A program made the position numbers and the translations under genes. From Streptomyces himalayensis subsp. himalayensis (GTDB lineage: Bacteria > Actinomycetota > Actinomycetes > Streptomycetales > Streptomycetaceae): 45,196 nt of DNA. Positions within the stretch are counted from its first letter, which is position 1. Every line of letters begins with the position of its first letter. Shown here one piece after another: positions 8,149 through 16,757 of the stretch. Location: NCBI RefSeq assembly GCF_013778455.1, contig NZ_JACEHE010000045.1, forward strand, positions 1 through 45,196, written 5' to 3'. Below the pieces are notes generated by a model, which did no database searches, was not told the origin of the DNA, and saw only the letters and a program-made list of their open reading frames with translations.

Positions 8149-8628
8149 ATGACCGGAATCAGTGAGGCTCACATGAGCCAGGGCGCCGACCATGTGGCCG
8201 CAGGCCTCGTGGCGTGCCTGCCCGTGCTGAACCGGTACCTCAAGCAGAGCATCGACGGGCACCTGCCCTACCGCAAGCTCCCCGAGCGGCAGTTGGCCCT
8301 GCTTCAGTACGTCGCCGAGCACGACGGCGCGACCGTCCACAAGGCGGCCGAGGCGCTGCGGATGATGCCGAACAACGTCAGCGCCCTGGTCACCCGCCTC
8401 ACCGACGCGGGCCTGCTGGAACGGCATCAGGACGACACCGACAAACGTGTGGCGCACCTGTGCGTCACTGCCAAGGCGCGTCAGCGCCTCAGCGAGGTCG
8501 AAAACATCGCAGCGGCGCAGTTCGCGGCCGCGCTGCGTACCCTCACCGACGGCGACCGCGACGCCCTCGGCTCGGCGCTCGGCGCCCTCGAGGCTCTCAC
8601 CCGGCGCCTGCGCGACCACTCCGCCTGA
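8149..8628 (+). CDS. MarR-family transcriptional regulator
   Basis: 159-aa winged-helix regulator. The recognition region reads TVHKAAEALRMMPNNVSALV, followed by TRLTDAGLLERHQDDTDKRV, where the D-x-D-x-R pattern of the wing is typical. Start ATG 8149 is preceded by only a weak ribosome binding site; the internal ATG at 8173 (MSQGADH) is an alternative. It precedes the large DHA2 exporter by 137 bp on the same strand, the common arrangement for a MarR repressor controlling itself and its pump. Effector unknown. Confidence 0.88.
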   Translation: MTGISEAHMSQGADHVAAGLVACLPVLNRYLKQSIDGHLPYRKLPERQLALLQYVAEHDGATVHKAAEALRMMPNNVSALVTRLTDAGLLERHQDDTDKRVAHLCVTAKARQRLSEVENIAAAQFAAALRTLTDGDRDALGSALGALEALTRRLRDHSA

Positions 8629-8765
8629 CCGGTCCGACTCTCCCCGTACGCCTACTGCCCTTGCCGCTGCTGCGACGGGGCCGGGTGTGCTGCTCGCATA
8701 CGCAGCTCTCCACACATGTCCACGCGCCCTAGCCGCGCGCCGCACGTCCCGAGGACAGCTCACAC

Positions 8766-11204
8766 ATGTCTGTCACCGCTGTTTCCACAGCGCCCACTCC
8801 CGTATCCAGCCCCCACCCCCGCGGTCTTCGCGCCAACCCCTGGCTGACGCTGCTCGCCGTCGGGCTCGGCCTGTTCATGGTCGGCCTCGACGGCTCGGTC
8901 GTCTCGATCGCCAACGCCGAGATCGCCCGCGACCTGAACGCCACCACCGCCGAACTGCAGTGGGTCACCAACTCCTACCTGCTCGCTCTCGCCGCCGCCC
9001 TCATCCTGGGCGGCAAGCTCGGCGACCGCTTCGGGCGCCGTACGGTCTACCTCGTCGGCGTCGTCGGGTTCACCGTCGCGTCCGTCGCGATCGGCCTCGC
9101 CGGCTCGATCGAGGGCGTCATCGCCTTCCGGGCCGTGCAGGGCCTCTTCGGTGCGATGCTCATGCCCAACACCCTCGCGTTGCTGCGTGCCGTGTTCCCG
9201 CCGAAGAAGTTCGGCATGGCGGTCGGCATCTGGGCGATGATCTCGTCCGTCTCCACCGCGCTCGGCCCGATCGTCGGCGGACTGCTCGTCGAGCACGTCA
9301 ACTGGGAGTCCGTCTTCTACATCAACGCCCCCATCGGCGTCATCGCCCTCCTCTTCGGCCTCGTGGTGCTGCCGCAGTCCAAGAACGAGGCGGCCGCGGG
9401 CGAGAAGTTCGACGTGCCCGGCGTCGTGCTGCTCGCCCTCGGACTGCTCGCCGTCGTCTTCGGCGTCGTCAAGGGCGAGACGTGGGGCTGGACTTCGGCC
9501 GGCACGCTCGGCGCGATCGTCGGCGGTGTCGTCGTCCTGGTCCTCTTCGGCTGGTACGAGACCCGCGTCGCGCACCCCCTCCTCCCCATGCGGCTGTTCC
9601 GCAACCCGGCCCTGACCATCGGTACGATCGTCACCGCGCTGAACTTCTTCGTCCTGCTCGGCGTGATCTTCTTCGTGATGCTGTACCTGCAGAACGTACG
9701 TGGCTTCACGCCCGTCGAGTCCGGTGTGCGCACCCTGCCCCTCAGCCTCGCCTCCATGCTGGCCTCGCCGCTCGGCGCGAAGCTCACCGAGAAGTTCGGA
9801 CCGCGCCTGACCATGCCGCTCGGGATGGTGCTCCAGGCCGGCGCCGCGTTCACGATGCTCGCGTGGAGCGCCGACTCGTCGTACGCCACCATGTGGCCGC
9901 CGTTCGTCGCGCTCGGTTTCGGCGTCGGCATGGTGATGTCCGCGTCCTCCGACGCGATCGTCGGCAACGCCCCCGTCCAGGACGGTGGCATCGCGGGTGG
10001 CCTCCAGGCCACTTCGCTCCAGGTCGGCGGCGCGCTCGGCACCTCGGTGCTCGTCTCCCTCATCAGCAGCCGCGTCGGCTCCACACTCACCGACTCACTG
10101 ACCGACTCCGGCGTGCCCCACTCGGCAGCCGCTCGCTTCGAGGAGGCGAAGGACGCGGTCGCGATGGGCGTCGCCCCGGTCTCCGACGCGATGCCCGCAC
10201 AGCTCAGGGCCGCCGTGGTGGAGGGCAGCCACACCGCCTTCATGAACGGCGTCCACACCGCCGTCCTGCTCACCGGCATCCTCGCCCTCGTCGGCGCCGC
10301 CCTCGCGGCGTTCGGCCTTCGCGCCCGGAAGGACGGGCACGACGAGAACGACGCGAAGGTGCCGAGCCCGGCCGCGCCCGCCCCAGACGCTTCGCCCGTC
10401 TCGGTAGCGACCCCGAGTGCCGCTGCCGCGGTCCGGTCCTCCGGCGGCATCCCGGTCAGCGGCCACGTCATCGGCGCCGAGTCGGCACCCGTGCCGCAGG
10501 CAGCCGTCACCCTGATCTCGCTGGGCGGGCGGCAGGTGGGCCGCGTGGTGGCCCACCCGGACGGTTCGTACACGGTGGACGCGCCGGGCGCGGGCAGCTA
10601 CGTGCTCATCGCCTCCGCCGAGGGCTACCAGCCGCAGGCGTCCACGGTGGTGATCGGCGACGAGCCGGTCTCGTACGACATCCTGCTCTCCGGCACCAGC
10701 GGCCTGGTCGGCACGGTCAGGTCGGCCGACCGCAAGGAGCCGGTCGTCGGCGCCATGGTGGTCGCGGCCGACGTGCGTGGCGACGTGCTCGCCGCCGGGC
10801 TGACCGACGCGGACGGCACCTTCGGCTTCGCCGAGCTGGTGCCCGGCCAGCTGACCCTCGCGGTGACCGCGGCCGGGTACCGGCCGATCGCGCTGCCTGT
10901 CGAGATCGCCGCGCAGGGCGTCACCAGGACGGAGGTCGAACTGTTCTCCGGCCTGCCGGTGCAGGGTGTGGTCACGGCCGCGGGCCGGCCGCTGAACGAC
11001 GCGCGGGTCACGCTCGTCGACGCGGTCGGCAACGTGGTGGTCACCGCGATCACCGGCGAGGACGGCGGCTATGCCTTCACCGACCTGGACGGCGGCGAGT
11101 ACACGGTCATGGCGGCCGGCTACCCGCCGAAGGCCACCCACCTGACCGTGCACGGCTCGGGTGTGAAGAGCCACGACATCGAGCTCTCCTACCCGACCGA
11201 GTGA
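8766..11204 (+). CDS. DHA2 exporter fused to three carboxypeptidase-regulatory-like domains
   Basis: 812 aa. Residues 1 to about 520 are a 14-helix DHA2 exporter (FMVGLDGSVVSIANAEIARD, LGGKLGDRFGRRTVYLVG, ISSVSTALGPIVGGLLVEH). A Pro/Ala-rich linker (about 520-555) leads to about 255 residues with three similar units of about 80 aa, each with a DGSYTVDAPGAGSYVLIASA-like strand pattern: PDGSYTV, ADGTFGF, EDGGYAF, then G-x-Y/L-x-L/V-x-x-x-A-x-GY. These match CarboxypepD_reg/Cna-B-like beta-sandwiches. With 14 helices both termini are expected in the cytoplasm, so the sandwiches would be cytoplasmic, which is unusual for a fold commonly found outside the cell. GAGGAC precedes the start. It follows the MarR gene in a probable operon. 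Confidence 0.88.
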   Translation: MSVTAVSTAPTPVSSPHPRGLRANPWLTLLAVGLGLFMVGLDGSVVSIANAEIARDLNATTAELQWVTNSYLLALAAALILGGKLGDRFGRRTVYLVGVVGFTVASVAIGLAGSIEGVIAFRAVQGLFGAMLMPNTLALLRAVFPPKKFGMAVGIWAMISSVSTALGPIVGGLLVEHVNWESVFYINAPIGVIALLFGLVVLPQSKNEAAAGEKFDVPGVVLLALGLLAVVFGVVKGETWGWTSAGTLGAIVGGVVVLVLFGWYETRVAHPLLPMRLFRNPALTIGTIVTALNFFVLLGVIFFVMLYLQNVRGFTPVESGVRTLPLSLASMLASPLGAKLTEKFGPRLTMPLGMVLQAGAAFTMLAWSADSSYATMWPPFVALGFGVGMVMSASSDAIVGNAPVQDGGIAGGLQATSLQVGGALGTSVLVSLISSRVGSTLTDSLTDSGVPHSAAARFEEAKDAVAMGVAPVSDAMPAQLRAAVVEGSHTAFMNGVHTAVLLTGILALVGAALAAFGLRARKDGHDENDAKVPSPAAPAPDASPVSVATPSAAAAVRSSGGIPVSGHVIGAESAPVPQAAVTLISLGGRQVGRVVAHPDGSYTVDAPGAGSYVLIASAEGYQPQASTVVIGDEPVSYDILLSGTSGLVGTVRSADRKEPVVGAMVVAADVRGDVLAAGLTDADGTFGFAELVPGQLTLAVTAAGYRPIALPVEIAAQGVTRTEVELFSGLPVQGVVTAAGRPLNDARVTLVDAVGNVVVTAITGEDGGYAFTDLDGGEYTVMAAGYPPKATHLTVHGSGVKSHDIELSYPTE

Positions 11205-11208
11205 CAGA

Positions 11209-11253
11209 CGCCGGGCCGGACGCACCCAGAGCGGAAGGATGCCCGGCCCGGCG
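11209..11253 (+). terminator. Hairpin downstream of the fused exporter
   Basis: CGCCGGGCCGG (11209-11219) and CCGGCCCGGCG (11243-11253) are perfect 11-bp arms around a 23-base loop, 5 bp after the stop. There is no T-run, as is common in streptomycete terminators. Confidence 0.6.
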
Positions 11254-11618
11254 GTGAAGAAGCCTGGACCCGGTGGTCGGTGGCGGCAGGGGACGGCCTG
11301 CCGCCACCGGCCCGGGATTCACCACGAAAGGCCGTCGGCTTTGCCAGGCCATGGCCGACACAGTCCCGCAGCGGAGACACCACACACCCTGCTGTGCCGC
11401 CCGACCTCGCCCGATCGTCCACTCCGAGCACCCGGCGGCGGAGGGTCAGACCACGCGGGGACGCGACACGGCCCCCCTTGGCGTGGCCACAACGCCGCTG
11501 CCGCCGGAGGCCCCCTCAGGCGTCTCTCCATGGCCGGGCCTGCCGTAAGTAACGGGGATGAGCCGCAGCCCCTGTGCCCTCGTCGTCCTGTCTGCCCGAC
11601 CGGCGGGGCCCCTGCCGC
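11254..11618. other. Non-coding stretch between convergent genes
   Basis: Open frames here have no recognisable domains, no good ribosome binding sites, and overlap each other in several frames. I see no gene in it. Confidence 0.5.
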
Positions 11619-12350
11619 TCAGCGGGCCGCCGAGCGCGAGCGGGCCTCGGCGAGCGTGCCCTGGGCGGCTGCCAAGGCGGCGAGAACGTCCTGAGCGGCT
11701 GCGCGGAGGGTGACCTCGTCCGGCCCGGCGGAGGTTTCGAGGGCTGCTTTGATCGTGTGGCCGAGCAGGTCCGCCCGGTGGTCCGGGGGGAACTCCTCGC
11801 TCGGGGGGACGGCGATGCCCCCCGTCATGAACCCGGTCAGCACCGCGTCGATCGTGTGGATCTGGTCCGCCGCCGGTGCTGTGACAGTCACCAACCCGTG
11901 CGCGCGCCATACGTCGACGACGCGGGCGAGCAGGGTGTGGAAGCCGAGTTCCTGGATGACGGGAAGGCCGTTCGCGGTGATGGCGAGCGCGCCGAGGACA
12001 TCGCTGTCACCGGCGTGGAGGGCCCGGTCGAGGGGGTTGCGGGTCTGCTGCAGGAACACCTCCCGGACCAGCCTGCTGGGCAGGGCGGCGGACGCGTCCT
12101 GCCCGATTCCGGCGGCGAGGATGCCGAGCTGCTTGTGGAGTTCGCGCCGCAGCAGTTCGGTGAACAGCGTCTCTTTCGTCTTCCAGTGCAGGTAGACGGT
12201 GCCCTTGCCGATACGGGCGCGGCGGGCGATCTCATCGACGGTGACCCGCTTGTAGCCCCACGCCAACAGCAGCTCGCGCGCGGCGGCCAGGATGCGCTCG
12301 GCGCGTTCGTCGTCGGCCTGCGGGGAAGCGGCCAGGCGATCCAGGGTCAT
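11619..12350 (-). CDS. TetR-family transcriptional regulator
   Basis: 243 aa from the ATG at 12350 (MTLDRLAASPQ). The DNA-binding domain reads RAERILAAARELLLAWGYKR, then VTVDEIARRARIGKGTVYLHW. A TTG at 12386 would also be in frame but lies inside the divergent operator region, so 12350 is preferred although its ribosome binding site is weak. It is divergent from the FAD monooxygenase gene 82 bp away, and two inverted repeats with the half-site GACCA lie between the two starts. It probably represses the monooxygenase and itself. The effector is likely an aromatic or polyketide-like compound (inference from the neighbour). Confidence 0.88.
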   Translation of the reverse strand: MTLDRLAASPQADDERAERILAAARELLLAWGYKRVTVDEIARRARIGKGTVYLHWKTKETLFTELLRRELHKQLGILAAGIGQDASAALPSRLVREVFLQQTRNPLDRALHAGDSDVLGALAITANGLPVIQELGFHTLLARVVDVWRAHGLVTVTAPAADQIHTIDAVLTGFMTGGIAVPPSEEFPPDHRADLLGHTIKAALETSAGPDEVTLRAAAQDVLAALAAAQGTLAEARSRSAAR

Positions 12351-12379
12351 GAACACAGCATCCCACCCGACTCGTCGTG

Positions 12380-12428
12380 TGACCAAATTTCAAAACTGGT
12401 CATGCGGTATCGACCACGGGTATGGTCG
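12380..12428. promoter_or_regulatory. Two inverted repeats between tetR and the FAD monooxygenase
   Basis: TGACCA/TGGTCA at 12380-12385 and 12397-12402 (11-bp spacer), and CGACCA/TGGTCG at 12411-12416 and 12423-12428 (6-bp spacer). Both use the half-site GACCA. The second ends 4 bp before the monooxygenase ATG, so binding there could block expression directly. Likely targets of the divergent TetR protein (inference). Confidence 0.6.
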
Positions 12429-12432
12429 AGGC

Positions 12433-13605
12433 ATGACCTCTTCGTCGCTCCCCCCACGGGGCGCCCGCCGTGCCCTCATCGTCGGATCCGGCATCTCCGG
12501 TCTGGCCGCGGCTCTGAGCCTGCACCGGGCCGGCTGGCAGCCCCTGATCATCGAGCGGGCGCCAGAACGCCGCACCGGCGGCTACTTCGTCCGCTTCAAC
12601 GGCCCCGGCTACACCGCCGCCGAACGCCTGGGCATCCTGGACTCGCTTCCGGACCGCCGCGACCCCGAGGGGCGCGCGTTCGAAGTCGACTCCCGCGGTC
12701 GCCTCACACCTGGCCTGACCTTTCCCGAACAGGTCAACGGCACCCCGATGCGGATGCTGCTGCGCAGCGATCTCGAGCGCGTCCTGTACGAGGCGGTCCA
12801 GGACCTGGTGGAGATCCGCTACGGCACCGGGCCCGCGGCCATCACCCAGGACCGCGACCAGGTGACCGTGACCCTCACCGACGGGTCCGTGGAGAGCGCG
12901 GATCTGCTCATCGGCGCCGACGGCATCCACTCCACCGTCCGCTCCCTGGTCTTCGGCCCCGAGGACCTCTACCGCAAGGACTTCGACCACGTCGTGGCCG
13001 CCTGCGTCATGGACGGCCCGCTGCCCGGCATGCGCGACGGCGACACCCTGGTCGCCACCGCCCCCGGCCGCTCCGCCTGGATCAACAGCTACCGCGACCA
13101 CCCCCCGGTCGCCTTCCTGCTCTACCGCACCGACTGGCCGGCCGCCGAGATCCGCAAGAAGCCCTCCGACGCCCTGCGCCAGGCCTTCGCCGGCTTCGGC
13201 GGGGACATCGTGCCCGCCATGCTGGAGGCGATGGACCGCTCCGAGTCCGTCCTGTTCGACCAGGTCAGCCAGATCCACCTGAGCCGCTGGAGCCAGGGCC
13301 GGGTGCTCCTGCTCGGCGACTCCGCCTGGTGCATGACCCTCCACTCCGGACAGGGCTCCGGCATGGGCATCGCCGGCGCCGAACTGCTCGCCCGCCTGCT
13401 CACCGAACACGGCGACCTGCCGACCGCCCTGGGCAGCTGGGAACAGCGACTGCGCCCGCTCGTCACCCGCTACCAGAAGGAAGCCCTGCGCATGCGGCAC
13501 TTCTTCATGCCCGCCAACCGCTTCGGCCGCATCGCCCGCAGCACCTTGATCCGCGCCGCCTCCACCCCGGTCGGCGCCAAGCTCGGCAAAGCCCTGATGA
13601 GCTGA
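12433..13605 (+). CDS. FAD-dependent monooxygenase (PHBH/TetX-like)
   Basis: 390-aa single-component flavoprotein hydroxylase. The Rossmann motif GSGISG is at residues 18-23, the DG motif GADGIHS around D163-G164, and the GD motif LLGDSAW around G295-D296: all three FAD/NADPH motifs of class A hydroxylases. ATG 12433 has GTCGAGG just upstream. It is divergent from a TetR regulator, and an NTF2-like gene follows after 25 bp with its own AGAGGAAG site, so the two are probably an operon. The pair could hydroxylate and further process an aromatic or an antibiotic; the substrate cannot be read from the sequence. Confidence 0.88.
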   Translation: MTSSSLPPRGARRALIVGSGISGLAAALSLHRAGWQPLIIERAPERRTGGYFVRFNGPGYTAAERLGILDSLPDRRDPEGRAFEVDSRGRLTPGLTFPEQVNGTPMRMLLRSDLERVLYEAVQDLVEIRYGTGPAAITQDRDQVTVTLTDGSVESADLLIGADGIHSTVRSLVFGPEDLYRKDFDHVVAACVMDGPLPGMRDGDTLVATAPGRSAWINSYRDHPPVAFLLYRTDWPAAEIRKKPSDALRQAFAGFGGDIVPAMLEAMDRSESVLFDQVSQIHLSRWSQGRVLLLGDSAWCMTLHSGQGSGMGIAGAELLARLLTEHGDLPTALGSWEQRLRPLVTRYQKEALRMRHFFMPANRFGRIARSTLIRAASTPVGAKLGKALMS

Positions 13606-13630
13606 CACCTCACGGGAAAGAGGAAGTGCA

Positions 13631-14014
13631 ATGACTCAGACGACCGAGACGGTAGTCGATCGCTACATCACGCTCGTTGACCGTGCGGTGCACGAGCCGG
13701 AAGCACTGCAGGAGCTGGAGTCGGTGTTCGCGCCGCAGGCCACCGTGCAGTTCGGTGAACTCCCTCCGGTGACCGGCCTGGCCGACATCACGGAGTTCTA
13801 CCGACGCTTCTACTCGGACATGGCCGACAGCAAGCACGTGTGGACCACCACGGTGCTCGACGACGAAGGAACGATCGAGGTCCGCTTCATAGCGGCCTGG
13901 CGCACCGCCGATGGGCAGCTCGGGTCCCAGGGCGGCATCGAGCGCGTGACCGTCGACGCGGACGGGCTGATCAGGGAGCTGCGGGTGCTCAGCTTGGAGA
14001 GCGACGGCGCCTGA
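13631..14014 (+). CDS. NTF2-like (SnoaL-type) small protein
   Basis: 127 aa, a usual length for the cone-shaped alpha+beta NTF2 fold: an N-terminal helix (VVDRYITLVDRAVHEPEALQ without its last residue), then FAPQATVQFGELPPVTGLAD and the ITEFYRRFYSDMAD helix, then beta strands to the end. Members include small isomerases, dehydratases and non-catalytic carriers. AGAGGAAG precedes the ATG. It is the second gene after the FAD monooxygenase and may act on the same compound. No catalytic residues can be assigned confidently. Confidence 0.8.
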   Translation: MTQTTETVVDRYITLVDRAVHEPEALQELESVFAPQATVQFGELPPVTGLADITEFYRRFYSDMADSKHVWTTTVLDDEGTIEVRFIAAWRTADGQLGSQGGIERVTVDADGLIRELRVLSLESDGA

Positions 14015-14056
14015 CCAGCCAGGTGGGACGGGATCCTGTGGTGGCGGTCGTGGCCG

Positions 14057-14080
14057 GTTCCCGTCCCCCAAGCGGGGAAC
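14057..14080. terminator. Hairpin between convergent genes
   Basis: GTTCCC (14057-14062) pairs with GGGAAC (14075-14080). It lies between the NTF2-like gene and the end of pcaJ and could serve both. No T-run. Confidence 0.45.
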
Positions 14081-14099
14081 GATCACACAAGGACGCGGT

Positions 14100-14792
14100 C
14101 TAAGACAGCGTGATGCCGAGTCGCTCCGCCAGCTCTTGGGCGCTGACGCCGTACGTCTCCCGGATCCGTACGCCGTCGGGGCCGACGTCGAAGACGCCGC
14201 AGTCCGTGTACACGCGGCTGACGCAGCCGACGCCGGTGAGCGGGTAGGTGCACTGCGGCACGAGCTTCGGCTCACCGGAGCGGGTGAAGAGCGTCATCAT
14301 CACGTAGACGTCCTTGGCGCCGATGGCGAGGTCCATGGCGCCGCCGACGGCAGGGATGTCGTCGGGCTTACCGGTGTGCCAGTTGGCGAGGTCGCCGTTG
14401 AAGGCGACCTGGTAGGCACCGAGGACGCAGACATCGAGGTGCCCGCCGCGCATCATCGCGAAGGAGTCGGCGTGGTGGAAGTACGCCGCCCCCGGCAGCT
14501 CGGTCACCGGGACCTTGCCGGCGTTGGTCAGGTCAGGGTCGACCGCGTCGCCCTCGGCCTTCGGGCCCATGTTGAGCATGCCGTTCTCGGTGTGCAGCAC
14601 CACCCCGGAGTCGGCCGGCAGATGGTCGGCGATCTTGGTGGGCTGCCCGATACCGAGGTTGACGAAGGAACCGGCCGGGATGTCACGTGCGATGACGGCG
14701 GCCAGCTCGTCCATCGAGAGCCGGTGGTCGGCGCTCCTCGGCGCCCCGGCGTACGCCTGGCCGCTCGACGTGGTGGTTGACGTGGTGGTCAT
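14100..14792 (-). CDS. pcaJ: 3-oxoacid (3-oxoadipate) CoA-transferase subunit B
   Basis: Beta subunit, 230 aa, of a class I CoA-transferase that moves CoA from succinyl-CoA to 3-oxoadipate. The catalytic glutamate is in HTENGML (Glu69), preceded by FVNLGIGQPTKIADHLP. The ATG overlaps the subunit A stop by 4 bases (14789-14792, ATGA), so the two are translationally coupled. It is the last gene of the run pcaF-pcaI-pcaJ. Acetoacetate CoA-transferases look similar, but linkage to a beta-ketoadipyl-CoA thiolase and to hydroxyquinol genes favours 3-oxoadipate. Confidence 0.88.
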   Translation of the reverse strand: MTTTSTTTSSGQAYAGAPRSADHRLSMDELAAVIARDIPAGSFVNLGIGQPTKIADHLPADSGVVLHTENGMLNMGPKAEGDAVDPDLTNAGKVPVTELPGAAYFHHADSFAMMRGGHLDVCVLGAYQVAFNGDLANWHTGKPDDIPAVGGAMDLAIGAKDVYVMMTLFTRSGEPKLVPQCTYPLTGVGCVSRVYTDCGVFDVGPDGVRIRETYGVSAQELAERLGITLS

Positions 14793-15484
14793 CGCGCCCC
14801 CTGCACGGTGTAGTGACGGGCCTTCGCCTGGACGACCCTGTCGACGTAGATGGACGGGGTCACGACGGCCTCGGGGTCGAGCTTCCCTGGCTCGACGACC
14901 TGGTCGACCTGGACGATGGTCGTCGTCGCGGCCGTGGCCATGACCGGCCCGAAGTTGCGGGCTGTCTTGCGATAGACAAGGTTGCCCATCGCGTCCGCGA
15001 CGTGCGCGCTGATCAGTGCGTAGTCGCCCCTGATGGGGTACTCCAGCAGGTACTTGCGACCGTCGATCTCACGCTCCTCCTTGCCCTCGGCCAGCGGCGT
15101 GCCGACCGCGGTCGGGCAGTAGAACGCGCCGATGCCGGCACCGGCCGCGCGCATCCGCTCGGCGAGGTTGCCCTGCGGCACCACCTCGAGCTCGATCTTC
15201 CCCTCGCGGTAGAGGCCGTCGAAGACCCAGGAGTCAGCCTGGCGCGGAAAGGAGCAGAGCACCTTGCGTACCCGGCCGGCGGCCAGCAGCGCGGCCAGCC
15301 CGACATCGCCGTTGCCGGCGTTGTTGGACACGATCGTGAGGTCCTTCGCACCCTGCCGGATGAGCGCGTCGATCAGATCGAACGGCATGCCCGCCATGCC
15401 GAAGCCGCCGACGAGAATGGTGGACCCGTCCTCGATGCCGGCGACCGCCGCATCTGCGCTCTCGACGATCTCCGCCCGGCTCAC
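14789..15484 (-). CDS. pcaI: 3-oxoacid (3-oxoadipate) CoA-transferase subunit A
   Basis: Alpha subunit of the same CoA-transferase, 231 aa. The CoA-binding glycine-rich motif VGGFGMAGMP is near residue 25, followed by LTIVSNNAGNGDVGLAALL, and later LLEYPIRGDYALISAHVAD, all typical. I chose the GTG at 15484, which overlaps the thiolase stop by 4 bases (GTGA, 15481-15484); the frame extends upstream only as a shadow of the thiolase gene. Overlaps at both ends indicate tight translational coupling and equal dosage of the two subunits. Confidence 0.9.
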   Translation of the reverse strand: MSRAEIVESADAAVAGIEDGSTILVGGFGMAGMPFDLIDALIRQGAKDLTIVSNNAGNGDVGLAALLAAGRVRKVLCSFPRQADSWVFDGLYREGKIELEVVPQGNLAERMRAAGAGIGAFYCPTAVGTPLAEGKEEREIDGRKYLLEYPIRGDYALISAHVADAMGNLVYRKTARNFGPVMATAATTTIVQVDQVVEPGKLDPEAVVTPSIYVDRVVQAKARHYTVQGAR

Positions 15485-16686
15485 TGGGCCGTCTCCGTGA
15501 CATCGCAGTTCTCGAGTACGACGGCCAGCCCCTGCCCGACCCCGATGCAGATCGCGGCGACGCCGTAGCGCTGCCTCGTCTCGCGCAGAACCTTGGCCAG
15601 CGTGGCGAGGATGCGGCCGCCCGAGGCGCCCAGCGGGTGCCCGATCGCGATGGCGCCGCCCTTCTGGTTGACGATGTCGGAGTCCACCTTCCACGCATCG
15701 AGGCAGGCGAGCGACTGCACGGCGAAGGCCTCGTTGAGCTCGACCGCGCCCACCTGGTCCCAGCCGATCCCGGCCCGGGCCAGCGCACGGTTCGCGGCCT
15801 CGACCGGGGCGTAGCCGAAGGCCTGCGGCTCCAGCGCCATCACACCGCGGCCGGCGATACGGGCGATCGGGTCGGCCCCGATCGTGGCCGCGGCCTTCTC
15901 ACTGCCCAACAACACCGCGGAGGCACCGTCGTTGAGCGGGCTGGCGTTGCCCGCGGTGATGGTGCCGCCCTGCTCCGGTGTACGGAACACCGGCTTGAGT
16001 CCGGCCAGCACCTCCGGCGTGGATCCGGCTCGGATGCCCTCGTCGCGGGTCAGGTCGACGCCTTCGACCGGCACCACCAAGTCGTCGTAGAAGCCCGACT
16101 CCCACGCCGCGTGGGCGAGTTGGTGGGAACGGGCGGCGAACTCGTCCTGCCGCTCGCGGGAGATGCCGAAGCGCTCCTGAAGCTGCTCGTTGGCCTCGCC
16201 GAGGCTGACCGTCCACTCCTTCGGCATCCGCGGGTTGACCAGCCGCCAGCCGAGCGTGGTCGAGACGGCGGTGACGTCGCCGGCCGGGAACGGTTTCGCC
16301 GACTTGGGCAGTACCCACGGCGCCCGCGTCATCGACTCCACGCCGCCGGTCAGCACCACCTCGGCATCGCCGGACTCGATCATTCGGCCGGCCATCATCG
16401 CCGCATCGAGGCTCGACCCGCACAGCCGGTTGACCGTGGTGCCGGGCACGCTCACCGGAAGCCCGGCGAGCAGCGCCGCCATGCGGCCGACGTTGCGGTT
16501 CTCCTCGCCGGCGCCGTTGGCGTTGCCCCACACCACGTCGTCGACCGCGGCAGGATCGAGCCCCGGCACCCGGGCGAGCGTCGAGGTGATCGCGGCGGCA
16601 GCGAGGTCGTCAGGGCGGACGCCTGCCAGCGCGCCGTTGAAGCGTCCGAACGGCGTTCGCGTCGCGGCGTACAGGAATGCACTCAT
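15481..16686 (-). CDS. pcaF: Beta-ketoadipyl-CoA thiolase (acetyl-CoA acyltransferase)
   Basis: 401-aa thiolase that cleaves 3-oxoadipyl-CoA to succinyl-CoA and acetyl-CoA. Active-site residues are Cys89 in VNRLCGSS, His350 in GHPLG and Cys380 in CIGVGQG; the last motif has V where most thiolases have G. The N-terminus FLYAATRTPFGRFNGALAGV and the segment GNANGAGEENRNVGRMAALL are characteristic of the PcaF branch. ATG 16686 lies 71 bp from the divergent LysR gene. First gene of the pcaFIJ run, completing the pathway that starts from hydroxyquinol about 5 kb away. Confidence 0.9.
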   Translation of the reverse strand: MSAFLYAATRTPFGRFNGALAGVRPDDLAAAAITSTLARVPGLDPAAVDDVVWGNANGAGEENRNVGRMAALLAGLPVSVPGTTVNRLCGSSLDAAMMAGRMIESGDAEVVLTGGVESMTRAPWVLPKSAKPFPAGDVTAVSTTLGWRLVNPRMPKEWTVSLGEANEQLQERFGISRERQDEFAARSHQLAHAAWESGFYDDLVVPVEGVDLTRDEGIRAGSTPEVLAGLKPVFRTPEQGGTITAGNASPLNDGASAVLLGSEKAAATIGADPIARIAGRGVMALEPQAFGYAPVEAANRALARAGIGWDQVGAVELNEAFAVQSLACLDAWKVDSDIVNQKGGAIAIGHPLGASGGRILATLAKVLRETRQRYGVAAICIGVGQGLAVVLENCDVTETAQ

Positions 16687-16729
16687 GGCAGCGACGCTAA
16701 TCCCGGGCCACGATATTCTGAAGTACGCA

Positions 16730-16747
16730 TATCCGAGCCAATTGATA
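16730..16747. promoter_or_regulatory. LysR-type binding site candidate between pcaF and lysR
   Basis: TATC (16730-16733) and GATA (16744-16747) form an inverted pair 10 bp apart within the AT-richest part of the 71-bp divergent region. This fits the interrupted-palindrome style of LysR sites; the match is short. Confidence 0.5.
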
Positions 16748-16757
16748 CGGACAACAT

